DNA from: a virus
DNA: 64,000 nucleotides
Reading direction: 5' to 3' (one strand)
IMG/VR virus record: IMGVR_UViG_3300046694_000202
Location: 19,430 to 83,429 of that record
This document shows, one piece after another, positions 51,035 to 58,719 of the stretch (position 1 is the stretch's first letter; each line of letters starts with the position of its first letter). A program made the position numbers and the translations under genes. The notes under the pieces were generated by a model, which saw only the letters and a list, made by a program, of their open reading frames with translations, was not told the origin of the DNA and ran no database searches.

Positions 51035-51279
51035 GCCTTCATAACGACTTCTCACGATCCATCTCTCAATTCGAACGATACATGTTGGTCGCGCTATACG
51101 CAGGGCCTTGCCCGTTTCCTTTTGAGGAACCACGCGGCGAAGATGCCGACGTGGAAGAGGAAGCTATCACCAAGTTGATCGAGAGGGGTTGGGCCTCAGT
51201 GTTCAATAACAAGGCGATACTGACGCTCCCTGGCATCGAAGCGTATGGGAAGCTGCCTGTCTGTTTCCAGCGGGGGTGA
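51031..51279 (+). CDS. Hypothetical protein, 82 aa
   Basis: GTG start overlapping the rep stop. MSLHNDFSRSISQFERYMLV; helical, acidic loop (GEDADVEEE) and a winged-helix-like C-terminus (AITKLIERGWASVFNNKAIL). Perhaps a small DNA-binding protein; unproven. Confidence 0.6.
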   Translation: MSLHNDFSRSISQFERYMLVALYAGPCPFPFEEPRGEDADVEEEAITKLIERGWASVFNNKAILTLPGIEAYGKLPVCFQRG

Positions 51280-51440
51280 AACCAATCCTCGCGATTCTGC
51301 TGCTCGTCGCGACGCTCGAAGTGGTAGGCGCGGTGGCATGGGAGGCCTTCACCGATTCGCAGGATCCAGCGTGCGTCGATAGCGACAAGGTTTGCGCCGA
51401 GTCGCTGACGTGGCTGGAGAAGTATGGAGAGAGTAAATGA
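51276..51440 (+). CDS. Small single-pass membrane protein, 54 aa
   Basis: GTG start at 51276 (GTGA overlap), ends by ATGA overlap with the XRE gene. Hydrophobic start (KPILAILLLVATLEVVGAVA), then a short polar part with two cysteines (DPACVDSDKVCAES). One membrane segment, possibly exported C-terminus. Not recognised. Confidence 0.6.
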   Translation: MKPILAILLLVATLEVVGAVAWEAFTDSQDPACVDSDKVCAESLTWLEKYGESK

Positions 51441-51748
51441 CGGTCGTGGAATACTTTAACGCCCAGCTCGAAGAACGTCAGATGAGCTTGGCCCAGCTGA
51501 GCCGGGATATAGATGGCGAGCTGCTGCCGAACATGCTGTCGATGATCCGCAGGGGCAAGGTCAAGATGCCGAGGGAGCGCATCCCCAGCATCGCTAAAGC
51601 GCTCGGCGTCGATCCATTTTTCATGTGGCGGATGGCGACCCAGGAATACGAGCCAGAGGAGTGGACTGCGTTTCACGAGACCTTCGGCGAGGTCTTGACG
51701 AAGAACGAGGCTGAGATCATCCGGTGGTATCGGAGGCAGAAGAAGTGA
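51437..51748 (+). CDS. XRE-family helix-turn-helix regulator
   Basis: 103 residues, MTVVEYFNAQLEERQMSLAQ. The segment MSLAQLSRDIDGELLPNMLS ... RIPSIAKALGVDPFFMWRMA is a lambda-repressor-like HTH; the rest is a short helical tail. No peptidase domain, so a Cro-like or copy-control factor rather than a full CI. Candidate binder of the palindromes in this window. Confidence 0.75.
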   Translation: MTVVEYFNAQLEERQMSLAQLSRDIDGELLPNMLSMIRRGKVKMPRERIPSIAKALGVDPFFMWRMATQEYEPEEWTAFHETFGEVLTKNEAEIIRWYRRQKK

Positions 51749-52074
51749 TCAAGATCGAAGATCGAGAACGCCTGACTGAGCAGCGTGGCCGCGAGATCGC
51801 TGAGCGCGACGGCTACCGCAACTACGTGATGTTCCCCAGTGGCCACGACGCGGCCATCTGCAACTACATCTACACGCACGCGATCGTCTCGGAGCTGACA
51901 GAGTGGGGCTTCGGCGGGCGCTGGTGCTATCACAGCTACTACGAGGCTCTGCTCGCGCTGACTGAGTGGACGGAGCGGGGTGGGGAAGGGGAGCCAGAGG
52001 GTTGGCATCGTGAACCGATCACAGGCCGTCGTCGACCAGATGGTGACGCGAGCAAGGAGTACATAAACCGGTGA
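51745..52074 (+). CDS. Hypothetical protein, 109 aa
   Basis: GTG start (GTGA overlap), product begins MIKIEDRERLTEQRGREIAE. Central HDAAICNYIYTHAIVSEL and Trp-rich ELTEWGFGGRWCYHSYYEA. No match recognised. Part of a tightly overlapped operon. Confidence 0.6.
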   Translation: MIKIEDRERLTEQRGREIAERDGYRNYVMFPSGHDAAICNYIYTHAIVSELTEWGFGGRWCYHSYYEALLALTEWTERGGEGEPEGWHREPITGRRRPDGDASKEYINR

Positions 52075-52080
52075 AGCACA

Positions 52081-52251
52081 ATGACTGAAGCAGAGATTCA
52101 GGCTTGTCTCGATGAGATCGGTGATCCCCGCACGAGCGGCAAACGTCGGCACGAGCTGATCCTCGACGTGTTCGCCCGAGGCTGGAACAGTTGCGCTGAT
52201 AAGTTCGGCCCCGACATCCCGCATGTAATTCCGAACGGGCAGGGTGAATGA
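52081..52251 (+). CDS. Hypothetical protein, 56 aa
   Basis: MTEAEIQACLDEIGDPRTSG; helical, ends by ATGA overlap with the next gene. Function unknown. Confidence 0.55.
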   Translation: MTEAEIQACLDEIGDPRTSGKRRHELILDVFARGWNSCADKFGPDIPHVIPNGQGE

Positions 52252-52460
52252 TCCGCACCGGGGACGAGATCCAGATCGAGTGCAAGGGTAAGCGCGTGGC
52301 GGCTAAGGTCGTGCTGGCGTCCCCGAATGGGAAGTCTTTGGCGCTTACCTTCGACGAGTTTCTGGACGGCCACGTGGGGATGATGCCGGTGCTGCTTGGC
52401 GAAGATGGCGTCTTCCGGTCGATCATCAACGGCGTTGAAGTGAAGGTATGGAAACGGTGA
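52248..52460 (+). CDS. Small beta-rich protein, 70 aa
   Basis: MIRTGDEIQIECKGKRVAAK; beta strands with IECKGKRVAAKVVLAS, probably an SH3-like or PilZ-like barrel. ATGA overlap with the preceding gene. Function unknown. Confidence 0.6.
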   Translation: MIRTGDEIQIECKGKRVAAKVVLASPNGKSLALTFDEFLDGHVGMMPVLLGEDGVFRSIINGVEVKVWKR

Positions 52461-52547
52461 GACGGCAAAAACGAACGCCCGATCCGGTATGACGAATGCT
52501 AGACATGCCCCTGACAGTTGCCCAAAGCAACCTGACAGGAGACGAAC

Positions 52548-52694
52548 GTGGAAACAACAGCCAAGGAGTTGGCGCTCGCTCTGCAAGATGCGTGCGCTCG
52601 GTTGCGCTTAGAAGTGGCAGAACTTGAAATCCTCATGGAGCGCATCGAAGCACTCGCCCCGCAGCTGGAAGGGATGCTGGAGGGCACACGATGA
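52548..52694 (+). CDS. Small coiled-coil protein, 48 aa
   Basis: GTG start with AGGAG eight bases upstream. METTAKELALALQDACARLR and the rest is one long amphipathic helix, ending by ATGA overlap. Function unknown. Confidence 0.55.
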   Translation: METTAKELALALQDACARLRLEVAELEILMERIEALAPQLEGMLEGTR

Positions 52695-52873
52695 CGATCA
52701 AATGGATTCCGGTGCGCCCTGATGGGTTGCTGCTTGGCTGGCTGATGGCCGACTCTGAACGTGCCGCTTGGGACAAGCTCATGCTCGACGACGAATACTT
52801 CGGGAAGGCTCGGACCTCGGGCGAATACAAAGCGCTCGGCTTCCGGGTCGAGGAGTACGAGGTAGTAACTTGA
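52691..52873 (+). CDS. Hypothetical protein, 60 aa
   Basis: MTIKWIPVRPDGLLLGWLMA; its C-terminus (EYKALGFRVEEYEVVT) overlaps the TTG start of the next gene. Small alpha/beta protein, unrecognised. Confidence 0.6.
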   Translation: MTIKWIPVRPDGLLLGWLMADSERAAWDKLMLDDEYFGKARTSGEYKALGFRVEEYEVVT

Positions 52874-53076
52874 AACTGCAAGCCCAAGACTACGAGCGGG
52901 CGTATGTCCTTCAGAAAACCGACGACTACGAAGTCTTAGGTTGGCTCACTGGTGAGCGCGGGATCTACTGCCTCCACTGCTCCCACGTTTCGTTCAACAA
53001 GAACGACATCGAGAGATGCTACTGCGCCCATTGCAAAATGTTCCACCCCGATCGATGGGCGAAGAGGAAACAATGA
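52870..53076 (+). CDS. Small zinc-binding protein, 68 aa
   Basis: TTG start at 52870 inferred from the overlap with the previous TGA. CLHC and CYCAHC separated by 14 residues (SHVSFNKNDIER) form a zinc ribbon. Unknown partner. Confidence 0.6.
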   Translation: MKLQAQDYERAYVLQKTDDYEVLGWLTGERGIYCLHCSHVSFNKNDIERCYCAHCKMFHPDRWAKRKQ

Positions 53077-53237
53077 ACGGATCAGACACCATGCTTGATG
53101 TACTCCACAAGCTCGAAGAGCTGCGGGACAACCAGACACTATCGGTCGAGCAGCGTTGTCACGATCTGCTGCAAGTCGCGGCCTTCGCAGCGAGCTTTCG
53201 AAGCGCGCTGATTCGAGGCGAGGAGGAGAGCGAGTGA
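53073..53237 (+). CDS. Small helical protein, 54 aa
   Basis: MNGSDTMLDVLHKLEELRDN, ATGA overlap with the previous gene. All-helical, acidic end. Function unknown. Confidence 0.6.
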   Translation: MNGSDTMLDVLHKLEELRDNQTLSVEQRCHDLLQVAAFAASFRSALIRGEEESE

Positions 53238-53461
53238 CGTTCGAATTCGAGACCGACCCGACAGGGAAGTACGACGACGTGGCGACCACCGTGCGCGAGA
53301 TGGTGGAAGCCGAAATGATCGGGCTGTTCGTGATCAAGGGAAACAATGGTACGGGCTTCACCGTTCAATCGGCCAACCCTGTCCTTCTGAGCCTAGTGCC
53401 GGACATGCTGGAGAGCATGGCCAGGAACATCCGTGAGCAGCAGAATGGGAAGCTGCAATGA
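53234..53461 (+). CDS. Hypothetical protein, 75 aa
   Basis: GTG start by GTGA overlap; MTFEFETDPTGKYDDVATTV. Alpha/beta, ending with a helical segment (LVPDMLESMARNIREQ). Function unknown. Confidence 0.6.
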   Translation: MTFEFETDPTGKYDDVATTVREMVEAEMIGLFVIKGNNGTGFTVQSANPVLLSLVPDMLESMARNIREQQNGKLQ

Positions 53462-53718
53462 GCGAACATCCGATCTGCTCCTGGTGTGGAGAGCCTGTCC
53501 TGCCGGGGGAGGAGGTAGATCCGAACTTCCGATCTCAACCGACGCATCTTGAGTGCGGGATACGTTCGATCATCGGGGGTGTGAACCACCAGAAGGGCAC
53601 ATGCTCATGTTGCGGTGGGACTGATGATCCGGATCCACCGAACACGTCCCGCCGCATAGCTGCGGTCTTGGCCGCACACCACTTCTGGATGACGCAACAT
53701 GAAGGTTCGGTACATTAA
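53458..53718 (+). CDS. Small zinc-finger-like protein, 86 aa
   Basis: MSEHPICSWCGEPVLPGEEV. Cysteines CSWC (7-10), HLEC (about 30-33) and CSCC (about 48-51) suggest one or two zinc sites, LIM- or ribbon-like. Function unknown. Confidence 0.6.
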   Translation: MSEHPICSWCGEPVLPGEEVDPNFRSQPTHLECGIRSIIGGVNHQKGTCSCCGGTDDPDPPNTSRRIAAVLAAHHFWMTQHEGSVH

Positions 53719-53935
53719 GCGCGCCCGTGACCGCCAGACGCGCCGTCACTGGTTGCATGAGTGGGTGTTCACGCGGCTCCTCTTAACCGGGGGCGGGGTT
53801 TTCTCCAGCTCCATCACGATGCAAGACATCATGAGAGGCGCACGCCGCGCTGGCTTTGACGTGCGCCTGAAGCTCGTGCCGAATCAGTACTCTTCGACAT
53901 CGACCAGCTCGGGCGCGAACACGAACGGTTCATAG
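53699..53935 (+). CDS. Basic small protein, 78 aa
   Basis: MKVRYIKRARDRQTRRHWLH. N-terminus strongly basic; then a helix (TMQDIMRGARRAGFDVRLKL). Last rightward gene; its 3' end overlaps the convergent gene by 52 bases. The Ser/Thr-rich tail lies in that overlap. Function unknown. Confidence 0.5.
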   Translation: MKVRYIKRARDRQTRRHWLHEWVFTRLLLTGGGVFSSSITMQDIMRGARRAGFDVRLKLVPNQYSSTSTSSGANTNGS

Positions 53936-54219
53936 CTCACGAGCCTGATGCCCCACGAACCATCGAGCGGCGGGAAGCCTTCGACAGCTCCGTTGTTGAA
54001 CTGAGCCTCGGGATCGAAGTTCTCCGAGCTTTGCGCCATGAACTCGGCACACAGCATCTTCAGCACAGCATCGAGCACCGTGTCGTACATGAGACGGTAC
54101 TGGCCGTTGGACCAGAAGTTGTTGATCAGGTGCAGCTTCTCTTCGGTCAGGATCTCATGGTCGATCTCGACCTTCATCTGGTAGCCATCAGCGTACGTCA
54201 GTATGTATTGCTTTATCAC
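53884..54219 (-). CDS. Hypothetical protein, 111 aa
   Basis: GTG start at 54219, set by GTGA overlap and a GGAG seven bases before. MIKQYILTYADGYQMKVEID; a beta hairpin followed by helices (KLHLINNFWSNGQYRLMYDT). Last gene of the leftward right arm. Unknown. Confidence 0.6.
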   Translation of the reverse strand: MIKQYILTYADGYQMKVEIDHEILTEEKLHLINNFWSNGQYRLMYDTVLDAVLKMLCAEFMAQSSENFDPEAQFNNGAVEGFPPLDGSWGIRLVSYEPFVFAPELVDVEEY

Positions 54220-54395
54220 TTTCCATCTCCACAGGGTACGACGATGTGACCGGGTGGGATCAGACCCGCACGCGCGAAGATCGCGAAGTCTCCGAGCACA
54301 GTGAGATCCAGCTCGCTGAGCGGCCGACGAATGCCGGCTAACGCGGCCCACCGCAGAACATCTTCACGAGACACTGCGTCTTTAGAGGTCGTCAT
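54216..54395 (-). CDS. Hypothetical protein, 59 aa
   Basis: MTTSKDAVSREDVLRWAALA; overlaps the next gene by four bases. Helical N-terminus, hydrophobic C-terminus (FAIFARAGLIPPGHIVVP). Function unknown. Confidence 0.55.
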   Translation of the reverse strand: MTTSKDAVSREDVLRWAALAGIRRPLSELDLTVLGDFAIFARAGLIPPGHIVVPCGDGK

Positions 54396-54606
54396 CTTCA
54401 GGCTCCGCAGCAGGGTCAGAGAAACGGTACTTGAGGTCGCGCTTCCACGCGAACTCCTCAGCACGTGCGCGGTTCGAGAACATCCACACGCCCTTGTAGG
54501 GGCCGTCCTCGAACTGACAGACCACGGCTTCGGTCAGCGCCTTCTCATCCATGAAGAAGTTCATGTCGAGCGGCCGAGTATCGAAGACAACTTCTTTCTC
54601 AGCCAT
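54382..54606 (-). CDS. Hypothetical protein, 74 aa
   Basis: MAEKEVVFDTRPLDMNFFMD; CQFEDGPYKGVWMFSNRARA suggests a small alpha/beta domain. Acidic end. Function unknown. Confidence 0.6.
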   Translation of the reverse strand: MAEKEVVFDTRPLDMNFFMDEKALTEAVVCQFEDGPYKGVWMFSNRARAEEFAWKRDLKYRFSDPAAEPEDDDL

Positions 54607-54745
54607 TGCGGCCTTCCTTGACGCGCACCAGCACGTCGCCGTCGAAGAGGAAGTCGATGCCTTGGATCCTCATGACCGCGCAGTGTTTGCGCACTAGGCG
54701 GAAGTAAAGGCAGGCGGGCAGGCAACGCAGGTACTTACGCAGCAT
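54599..54745 (-). CDS. Hypothetical protein, 48 aa
   Basis: MLRKYLRCLPACLYFRLVRK; basic, with C-terminal beta segments (GIDFLFDGDVLVRVKEGRNG). Overlaps the upstream stop by 11 bases. Function unknown. Confidence 0.5.
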   Translation of the reverse strand: MLRKYLRCLPACLYFRLVRKHCAVMRIQGIDFLFDGDVLVRVKEGRNG

Positions 54746-54986
54746 CGAACATCTCCTTGTGCGCCTGACGCTTCGCGCGGATCGCGTCCAGCAGTTCACG
54801 TTCCTTCGCCTTGTCACGCTTCGGCAGCGGTGCCCATGCGAGGTAGTTCTCACCGGCTTCGCCGAGCCAGCTGCCGACGATCGTGATCCCACCGATGGTC
54901 AACAGCAGTGTCTTGGCGCCGCCGTGCGACGGCTTCGCGTAGGTCCAGGCCACGTATTCCGCGGCCACGTATTCTTTAGCGGTCAT
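54735..54986 (-). CDS. Hypothetical protein, 83 aa
   Basis: MTAKEYVAAEYVAWTYAKPS; hydrophobic middle (KTLLLTIGGITIVGSWL) that is probably beta-type or a short membrane segment, then a basic helix. The upstream stop overlaps its start by about one base. Function unknown. Confidence 0.6.
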   Translation of the reverse strand: MTAKEYVAAEYVAWTYAKPSHGGAKTLLLTIGGITIVGSWLGEAGENYLAWAPLPKRDKAKERELLDAIRAKRQAHKEMFDAA

Positions 54987-55196
54987 TCAATCGTCCTCGC
55001 GGAAGGCGGTGCGTCTGGCGTGGTAGCTCACTTCGAACCAACCGCCGCAGTTGTGCTGGAACTGCTCGCCTTTGAAGTCGCCAGCTTCCAGCTCGACGAG
55101 CAGGTCACAGTGCGGGCAGTCCACATAGATGTCGTTGCTGTTGCTCTCGCGGTGATACTCCTTCACCGTCAGGATCTCGTCGGTCACTTGACGCAT
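54987..55196 (-). CDS. Small zinc-ribbon protein, 69 aa
   Basis: MRQVTDEILTVKEYHRESNS. CPHC and an NCGG separated by about 25 residues. Third zinc-ribbon-like small protein of the window. Confidence 0.55.
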   Translation of the reverse strand: MRQVTDEILTVKEYHRESNSNDIYVDCPHCDLLVELEAGDFKGEQFQHNCGGWFEVSYHARRTAFREDD

Positions 55197-55297
55197 ACCG
55201 TTCTCCTGAAGGTGTCGGAACTCACGCAGCTCACCACACCGATGGCGACCAAGCCGAACATGCACAGCGTGATGATCACGTCTTTGATGGCCTTCAT
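55184..55297 (-). CDS. Small membrane peptide or lipoprotein, 37 aa
   Basis: MKAIKDVIITLCMFGLVAIG then VVSC: hydrophobic signal and possible lipobox at VVSC. The mature part is only 15 residues (VSSDTFRRTVCVK end). ATGA overlap onto the upstream MazG-like gene. Role unknown. Confidence 0.5.
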   Translation of the reverse strand: MKAIKDVIITLCMFGLVAIGVVSCVSSDTFRRTVCVK

Positions 55298-55866
55298 GAT
55301 TTCACCACGTGCGGTTTCTGCTTGCGGATCGTGCCGTTGCCGGTCATGACCAGCATCCGCTCGTTCGAGCGAAGTCGATCGAACTTCTTGTGAGCCTGAA
55401 AATCTGCGTCGATCTTCGCAACCCACTCCAGGTCGCGGATGCACAGCAGCACGTCGGCCGCTTCGCCCGCGACTTCCTTCGGGTCGTACTCTTCGCTGAC
55501 CTCGCTCGGGAACACCGTGTTGCCCGTCTCGTGCGAGGCCTTCAGCGCCTGATTGGCCAGCGAGTCACCGACGACGAGGAGAATGCCACCCGGATGCACA
55601 CCCGTGGCCAGACACAGCTCGACGCACTCTTCGAGCATCCGTGCGGCCACGGATGCGGGCGTGCGGCGCTCGATGTGCTCGAACCGCGTGCCGACGCTGT
55701 CGATGAAGAGACCGATGTCCTCACCGCGCACGTGCGACTTCTGAAGATGGTTGCGGATCTTGTCGCGAGTTTCCACCACGCCTTTCGACGTGGCACCTGA
55801 CTTCTCTGCTTTCTCTGCTACGTGGTCGACCATCTCAAGGACGCGACCGATGCTTGCTGGTGTCAT
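55294..55866 (-). CDS. MazG-like nucleotide pyrophosphohydrolase
   Basis: 190 residues, MTPASIGRVLEMVDHVAEKA. An all-helical fold with metal-ligand motifs EECVE (about 87-91) and EVAGEAADVLL (about 130-140), the E-x-x-E ... E-x-x-D arrangement of MazG/HisE enzymes. These remove pyrophosphate from NTPs or alarmone-like substrates and can suppress host stalling. N-terminal 70 residues are extra. A second, different MazG-like gene is at 58122. Confidence 0.7.
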   Translation of the reverse strand: MTPASIGRVLEMVDHVAEKAEKSGATSKGVVETRDKIRNHLQKSHVRGEDIGLFIDSVGTRFEHIERRTPASVAARMLEECVELCLATGVHPGGILLVVGDSLANQALKASHETGNTVFPSEVSEEYDPKEVAGEAADVLLCIRDLEWVAKIDADFQAHKKFDRLRSNERMLVMTGNGTIRKQKPHVVKS

Positions 55867-55970
55867 GACTTTCTCTGAATGAAGTGCTTGTCGCGCGGTT
55901 CGCAGCAGCGTTCGTCTTTCTCAAGCTCACGAGCGCACCACCAACAGCGCGACCAGTAACGCAGCCGCAT
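55863..55970 (-). CDS. Cysteine-rich small protein, 35 aa
   Basis: MRLRYWSRCWWCARELEKDE, then RCC. Start at 55970; the stop overlaps the MazG-like start (ATGA). CxxC and CC could bind zinc. Function unknown. Confidence 0.5.
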   Translation of the reverse strand: MRLRYWSRCWWCARELEKDERCCEPRDKHFIQRKS

Positions 55971-55972
55971 GG

Positions 55973-56164
55973 CTACTCCGGTCGGGTGTGCTCGCGCTTG
56001 AGCCAGAAGTTCACGGTCGGACGATGGTTGCCCGTCGCGAGCGGCTTCTGCGGTTTGCGGATGAGTTCGAAGTTGATGCCGTGGGCGTCTGCGTACTCGA
56101 CCAAGTCGTCGAGCTTGGTCAACAACACGAACTTGACTGCCGGGTCGATCATAACGTTGCTCAT
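55973..56164 (-). CDS. Hypothetical protein, 63 aa
   Basis: MSNVMIDPAVKFVLLTKLDD. Helical; basic C-terminus (VNFWLKREHTRPE). First gene of a short unit with 45 noncoding bases in front. Function unknown. Confidence 0.55.
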   Translation of the reverse strand: MSNVMIDPAVKFVLLTKLDDLVEYADAHGINFELIRKPQKPLATGNHRPTVNFWLKREHTRPE

Positions 56165-56199
56165 AGGATACCTAATGAAATGTTGATAGCAGTTATTAT

Positions 56200-56215
56200 G
56201 TCTAGTCGCCTAGAC
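56200..56215. repeat. GTCTAG-TCGC-CTAGAC inverted repeat
   Basis: Overlaps the TAG stop of the gene at 56210. A weak hairpin; may separate two transcription units. Confidence 0.35.
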
Positions 56216-56503
56216 ACCGCCGAAGTTTGTGTACACGCGCAGCTGCTCGCGGAACAAGAGACCAGCGATGCGGTCATCGTCCGTGAACTTAGCGCCACCG
56301 TACGGGAAGCATTGGCCATCCCACTTCGGCGGCAGGTCGTAGATACTCAAGACGCGCTCAGCCTTCGACCAACCAGCTTCCGAGGCACGGGTGTCGTTGA
56401 CCACGTCGCGGTACTCGGTCTCCGCAACCTCGCGCGCATGTTCAACGTCGTCGGCCTCGACCACGACATCGATGGAGATTTTCAGTTTGAAGAGCGGCAT
56501 CAC
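56210..56503 (-). CDS. Hypothetical protein, 97 aa
   Basis: MMPLFKLKISIDVVVEADDV; starts with beta strand and helix (EHAREVAETEYRDVVND) as in small ferredoxin-like folds. ATGA overlap with the kinase gene. Function unknown. Confidence 0.6.
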   Translation of the reverse strand: MMPLFKLKISIDVVVEADDVEHAREVAETEYRDVVNDTRASEAGWSKAERVLSIYDLPPKWDGQCFPYGGAKFTDDDRIAGLLFREQLRVYTNFGGV

Positions 56504-57105
56504 TCGGCCTCGCAGTCGAACTGGAGCACGTGCTCCAGCAGCTTGTCGGCCTGGATGTACAGCCCGCCCAGCTCGTTCTCGCGGTTGGTGATCTCGAAGT
56601 CCATGCCCCAGTCATCGAGGCCACCCTCGCTGCTGTGGTTGCGGATCGAGCGCGGCGCACCGGGGCGCGTCACGCGTGCGAACGTCGGCTCCACGTCGCC
56701 TGCGAGCAAGCGGCCACCTTCACCTTCGGGATAGCGCCAGTCGTCGATGCAGAACACGAGCGACGGATCGGCGATGTGCTCCGCGTGGATGGCGTTCATC
56801 GTGATGTTCGCCCAGAACTCCGGGTCGATGTTCCGGCCGATGTCGCCGACAGCGCGCATCAGATCGCGCGGCGACTGCTGGTACAACTCACGGATCGGCA
56901 CGTCCTTCAGGGCCGGGGCATCCACAATGGCCTCAGCGTGGTCGCGGCGGTCGCCTGCCTGCACCAGCAGCTCGGACACGAGCGCCTTGATCGGGCCAGC
57001 GAAGCGGTGGCGCATCACGCCGTACTGCTTCTCCAAATACTTGGCAACCGTGGTCTTGCCGTGGAACATGTCCCCGGCCAGTACGATGATTCGTGGCTTG
57101 CTCAC
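56500..57105 (-). CDS. Deoxynucleoside monophosphate kinase
   Basis: 201 residues, MSKPRIIVLAGDMFHGKTTV. P-loop GDMFHGKTT (11-19). Region MRHRFAGPIKALVSELLVQA and a C-terminal lid (TRPGAPRSIRNHSSEGGLDD) resemble phage dNMP kinases. It phosphorylates dNMPs to dNDPs for phage DNA synthesis. Next to ThyX and a MazG-like gene: a nucleotide-metabolism cluster. ATGA overlaps on both sides. Confidence 0.8.
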   Translation of the reverse strand: MSKPRIIVLAGDMFHGKTTVAKYLEKQYGVMRHRFAGPIKALVSELLVQAGDRRDHAEAIVDAPALKDVPIRELYQQSPRDLMRAVGDIGRNIDPEFWANITMNAIHAEHIADPSLVFCIDDWRYPEGEGGRLLAGDVEPTFARVTRPGAPRSIRNHSSEGGLDDWGMDFEITNRENELGGLYIQADKLLEHVLQFDCEAE

Positions 57106-58079
57106 ATCTCCTCCCCGATCAGCACGCGGTTGGTCTTCACGCGCATCTCTTCCTGATCCATCTGCAGGCGCAGGCCGTCCTTCTGGCGCTCGGTGAGCTG
57201 CGCGCCGAAGCGGGCAACTTCCGCGTCGGTGAGCGAGCGGCGCATACGCGGCGACTCGAACATCGTCAGGCGCTGCTCGATGTCGTAGCGATGCTGCTCC
57301 CAGCCTCGGATGTTGCTGGTGCGCGTCTCGGCGTGCAGGTACGGCGTAGCTTGGTGTTCAGCGGGGGATGCATGGATCGGCTGTGAGCCGACCAGCTTGG
57401 TGTAGCGCTCGTGCTCCTTCTCGATGGACGGGTTGCCGTCGAAGGGCGTGTAGCTGATTCGCGCACACCGTGCGACCGAGAGTTTGATCTGGTCTTGGAG
57501 GGGGAGCGAGCGACGTTCTTCGGTGAGGACATACGGGAGATGCCACTCGCCGTTCTTGACCAGCTTAGGCACGCTGGTCTCGATCGCCGTCATGATCTCG
57601 ATGGCGAGGTCGCGCATCGTCGGGTCCGCGTCGGGGTGACAGCGGAGCATGTCGAAGTTGTCCCAGTCCGTGCCCGAGATCAGCACGTCGATGTACTGGT
57701 ACGGCTCAGTCACGCGGTTGGCGATCTGCTTCGCGGCGCCGAGCTTCATCATCGCCCAGCTGATCGCTCCAGCGATCACCGCCGAGGTACGCCAGAGCGC
57801 CTTCACGCCAAAGAGCGGGAAGCCTTCGAGCTGTGTGTGGGCTTGCATACCGGGTTGAGCTGCGCCCCACTCTACCGGGCACGCAGGCGCGCTGAAGATC
57901 TGCCGCAGCATGGCAGCGATCGGCTTGGCGCGGGAGGAACCAGCGTTCTTCGACAACGCTCGATGCGTCATCATTTCACTATGGACGATACGGGGGTAAC
58001 GGACCTGCACCGTGGTAAGGCGCACGCCGTTCGTGGCGATCGAGTCTTCGATCACCGTGGCCAGGATTGTCGGTTTCAT
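57102..58079 (-). CDS. thyX: FAD-dependent thymidylate synthase
   Basis: 325 residues, MKPTILATVIEDSIATNGVR. THRALSKNAGSSRAKPI (about 40-56) is a ThyX motif (RHRxxSxNxxSxR, with T in the first place). A second segment RDLAIEIMTAIETSVPKLVK and the DILCMGAG-like dUMP region are in the right order. It makes dTMP from dUMP using methylene-tetrahydrofolate and FADH2. ATGA overlap with dNMP kinase. Confidence 0.85.
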   Translation of the reverse strand: MKPTILATVIEDSIATNGVRLTTVQVRYPRIVHSEMMTHRALSKNAGSSRAKPIAAMLRQIFSAPACPVEWGAAQPGMQAHTQLEGFPLFGVKALWRTSAVIAGAISWAMMKLGAAKQIANRVTEPYQYIDVLISGTDWDNFDMLRCHPDADPTMRDLAIEIMTAIETSVPKLVKNGEWHLPYVLTEERRSLPLQDQIKLSVARCARISYTPFDGNPSIEKEHERYTKLVGSQPIHASPAEHQATPYLHAETRTSNIRGWEQHRYDIEQRLTMFESPRMRRSLTDAEVARFGAQLTERQKDGLRLQMDQEEMRVKTNRVLIGEEM

Positions 58080-58121
58080 CAGCTTCAGGGACGGTGGTGG
58101 ACGCCCCTGCCAGTTCGTGTT

Positions 58122-58697
58122 TTATGAGTTGCGTGCGTCAAGCCCGCCCTTGTCTGCTCGTCCTTCAGCAGCCGCGTTCGTGTACTTCTCCGGGAAACGC
58201 TTCTGAAGCTTGTCGATGTTCTCGACCATGAGATCTTCGATCGCAAAGCCAAGCGCATCACAAGCGTGGGAGACCGAACAAACGATGTTGAGCAGGCCGC
58301 GCATAATGGATTCTCTGCTGCGGGCGTCATGAAGCAGCGGAGCTTGGAAGGCAATGAAGCCGACTTCCATCGTGATCCGGCAGGCGACCATGTTCAACTG
58401 GGTGGGAGTGTCGAACGACTCGTAGTCTTCGAACAGGTATTGATATTCGGGGATATCGCAGTCGATAGCATCCGCAGCGATGGCGACGTACCAGAGAAGA
58501 TCGCCAAGCTCTTCGCGCATGTGACCGATGAACTCCACCGAGATGGGCTTTTCATAGATCGCGATACGCTTGACCGTCGTGGTGAACTCACCGTTCTCAG
58601 TGGCCAGACCGAGGATTGCGTGGTTCAGACGAAGGTGCGTCGAGGGCAGCGGCTTCTCCGTTCGCAATGCGAGCGGTTTGTATTGCTGGAAGTTCAT
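58122..58697 (-). CDS. MazG-like nucleotide pyrophosphohydrolase
   Basis: 191 residues from MNFQQYKPLALRTEKPLPST. LATENGEFTTTVKRIAIYEK and EELGDLLWYVAIAADAID hold the E-x-x-E and E-x-x-D ligands. Helical, typical of phage MazG-like proteins; it probably cleans the dNTP pool or hydrolyses alarmone-type nucleotides. Confidence 0.8.
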   Translation of the reverse strand: MNFQQYKPLALRTEKPLPSTHLRLNHAILGLATENGEFTTTVKRIAIYEKPISVEFIGHMREELGDLLWYVAIAADAIDCDIPEYQYLFEDYESFDTPTQLNMVACRITMEVGFIAFQAPLLHDARSRESIMRGLLNIVCSVSHACDALGFAIEDLMVENIDKLQKRFPEKYTNAAAEGRADKGGLDARNS

Positions 58698-58719
58698 GGT
58701 TTCAATCGTTGTGGTGGTG

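Noticed and set aside
57464-57490. Eleventh palindrome copy (GTGCGACCGAG)
   Set aside because: Only the left arm matches; the right arm is absent.
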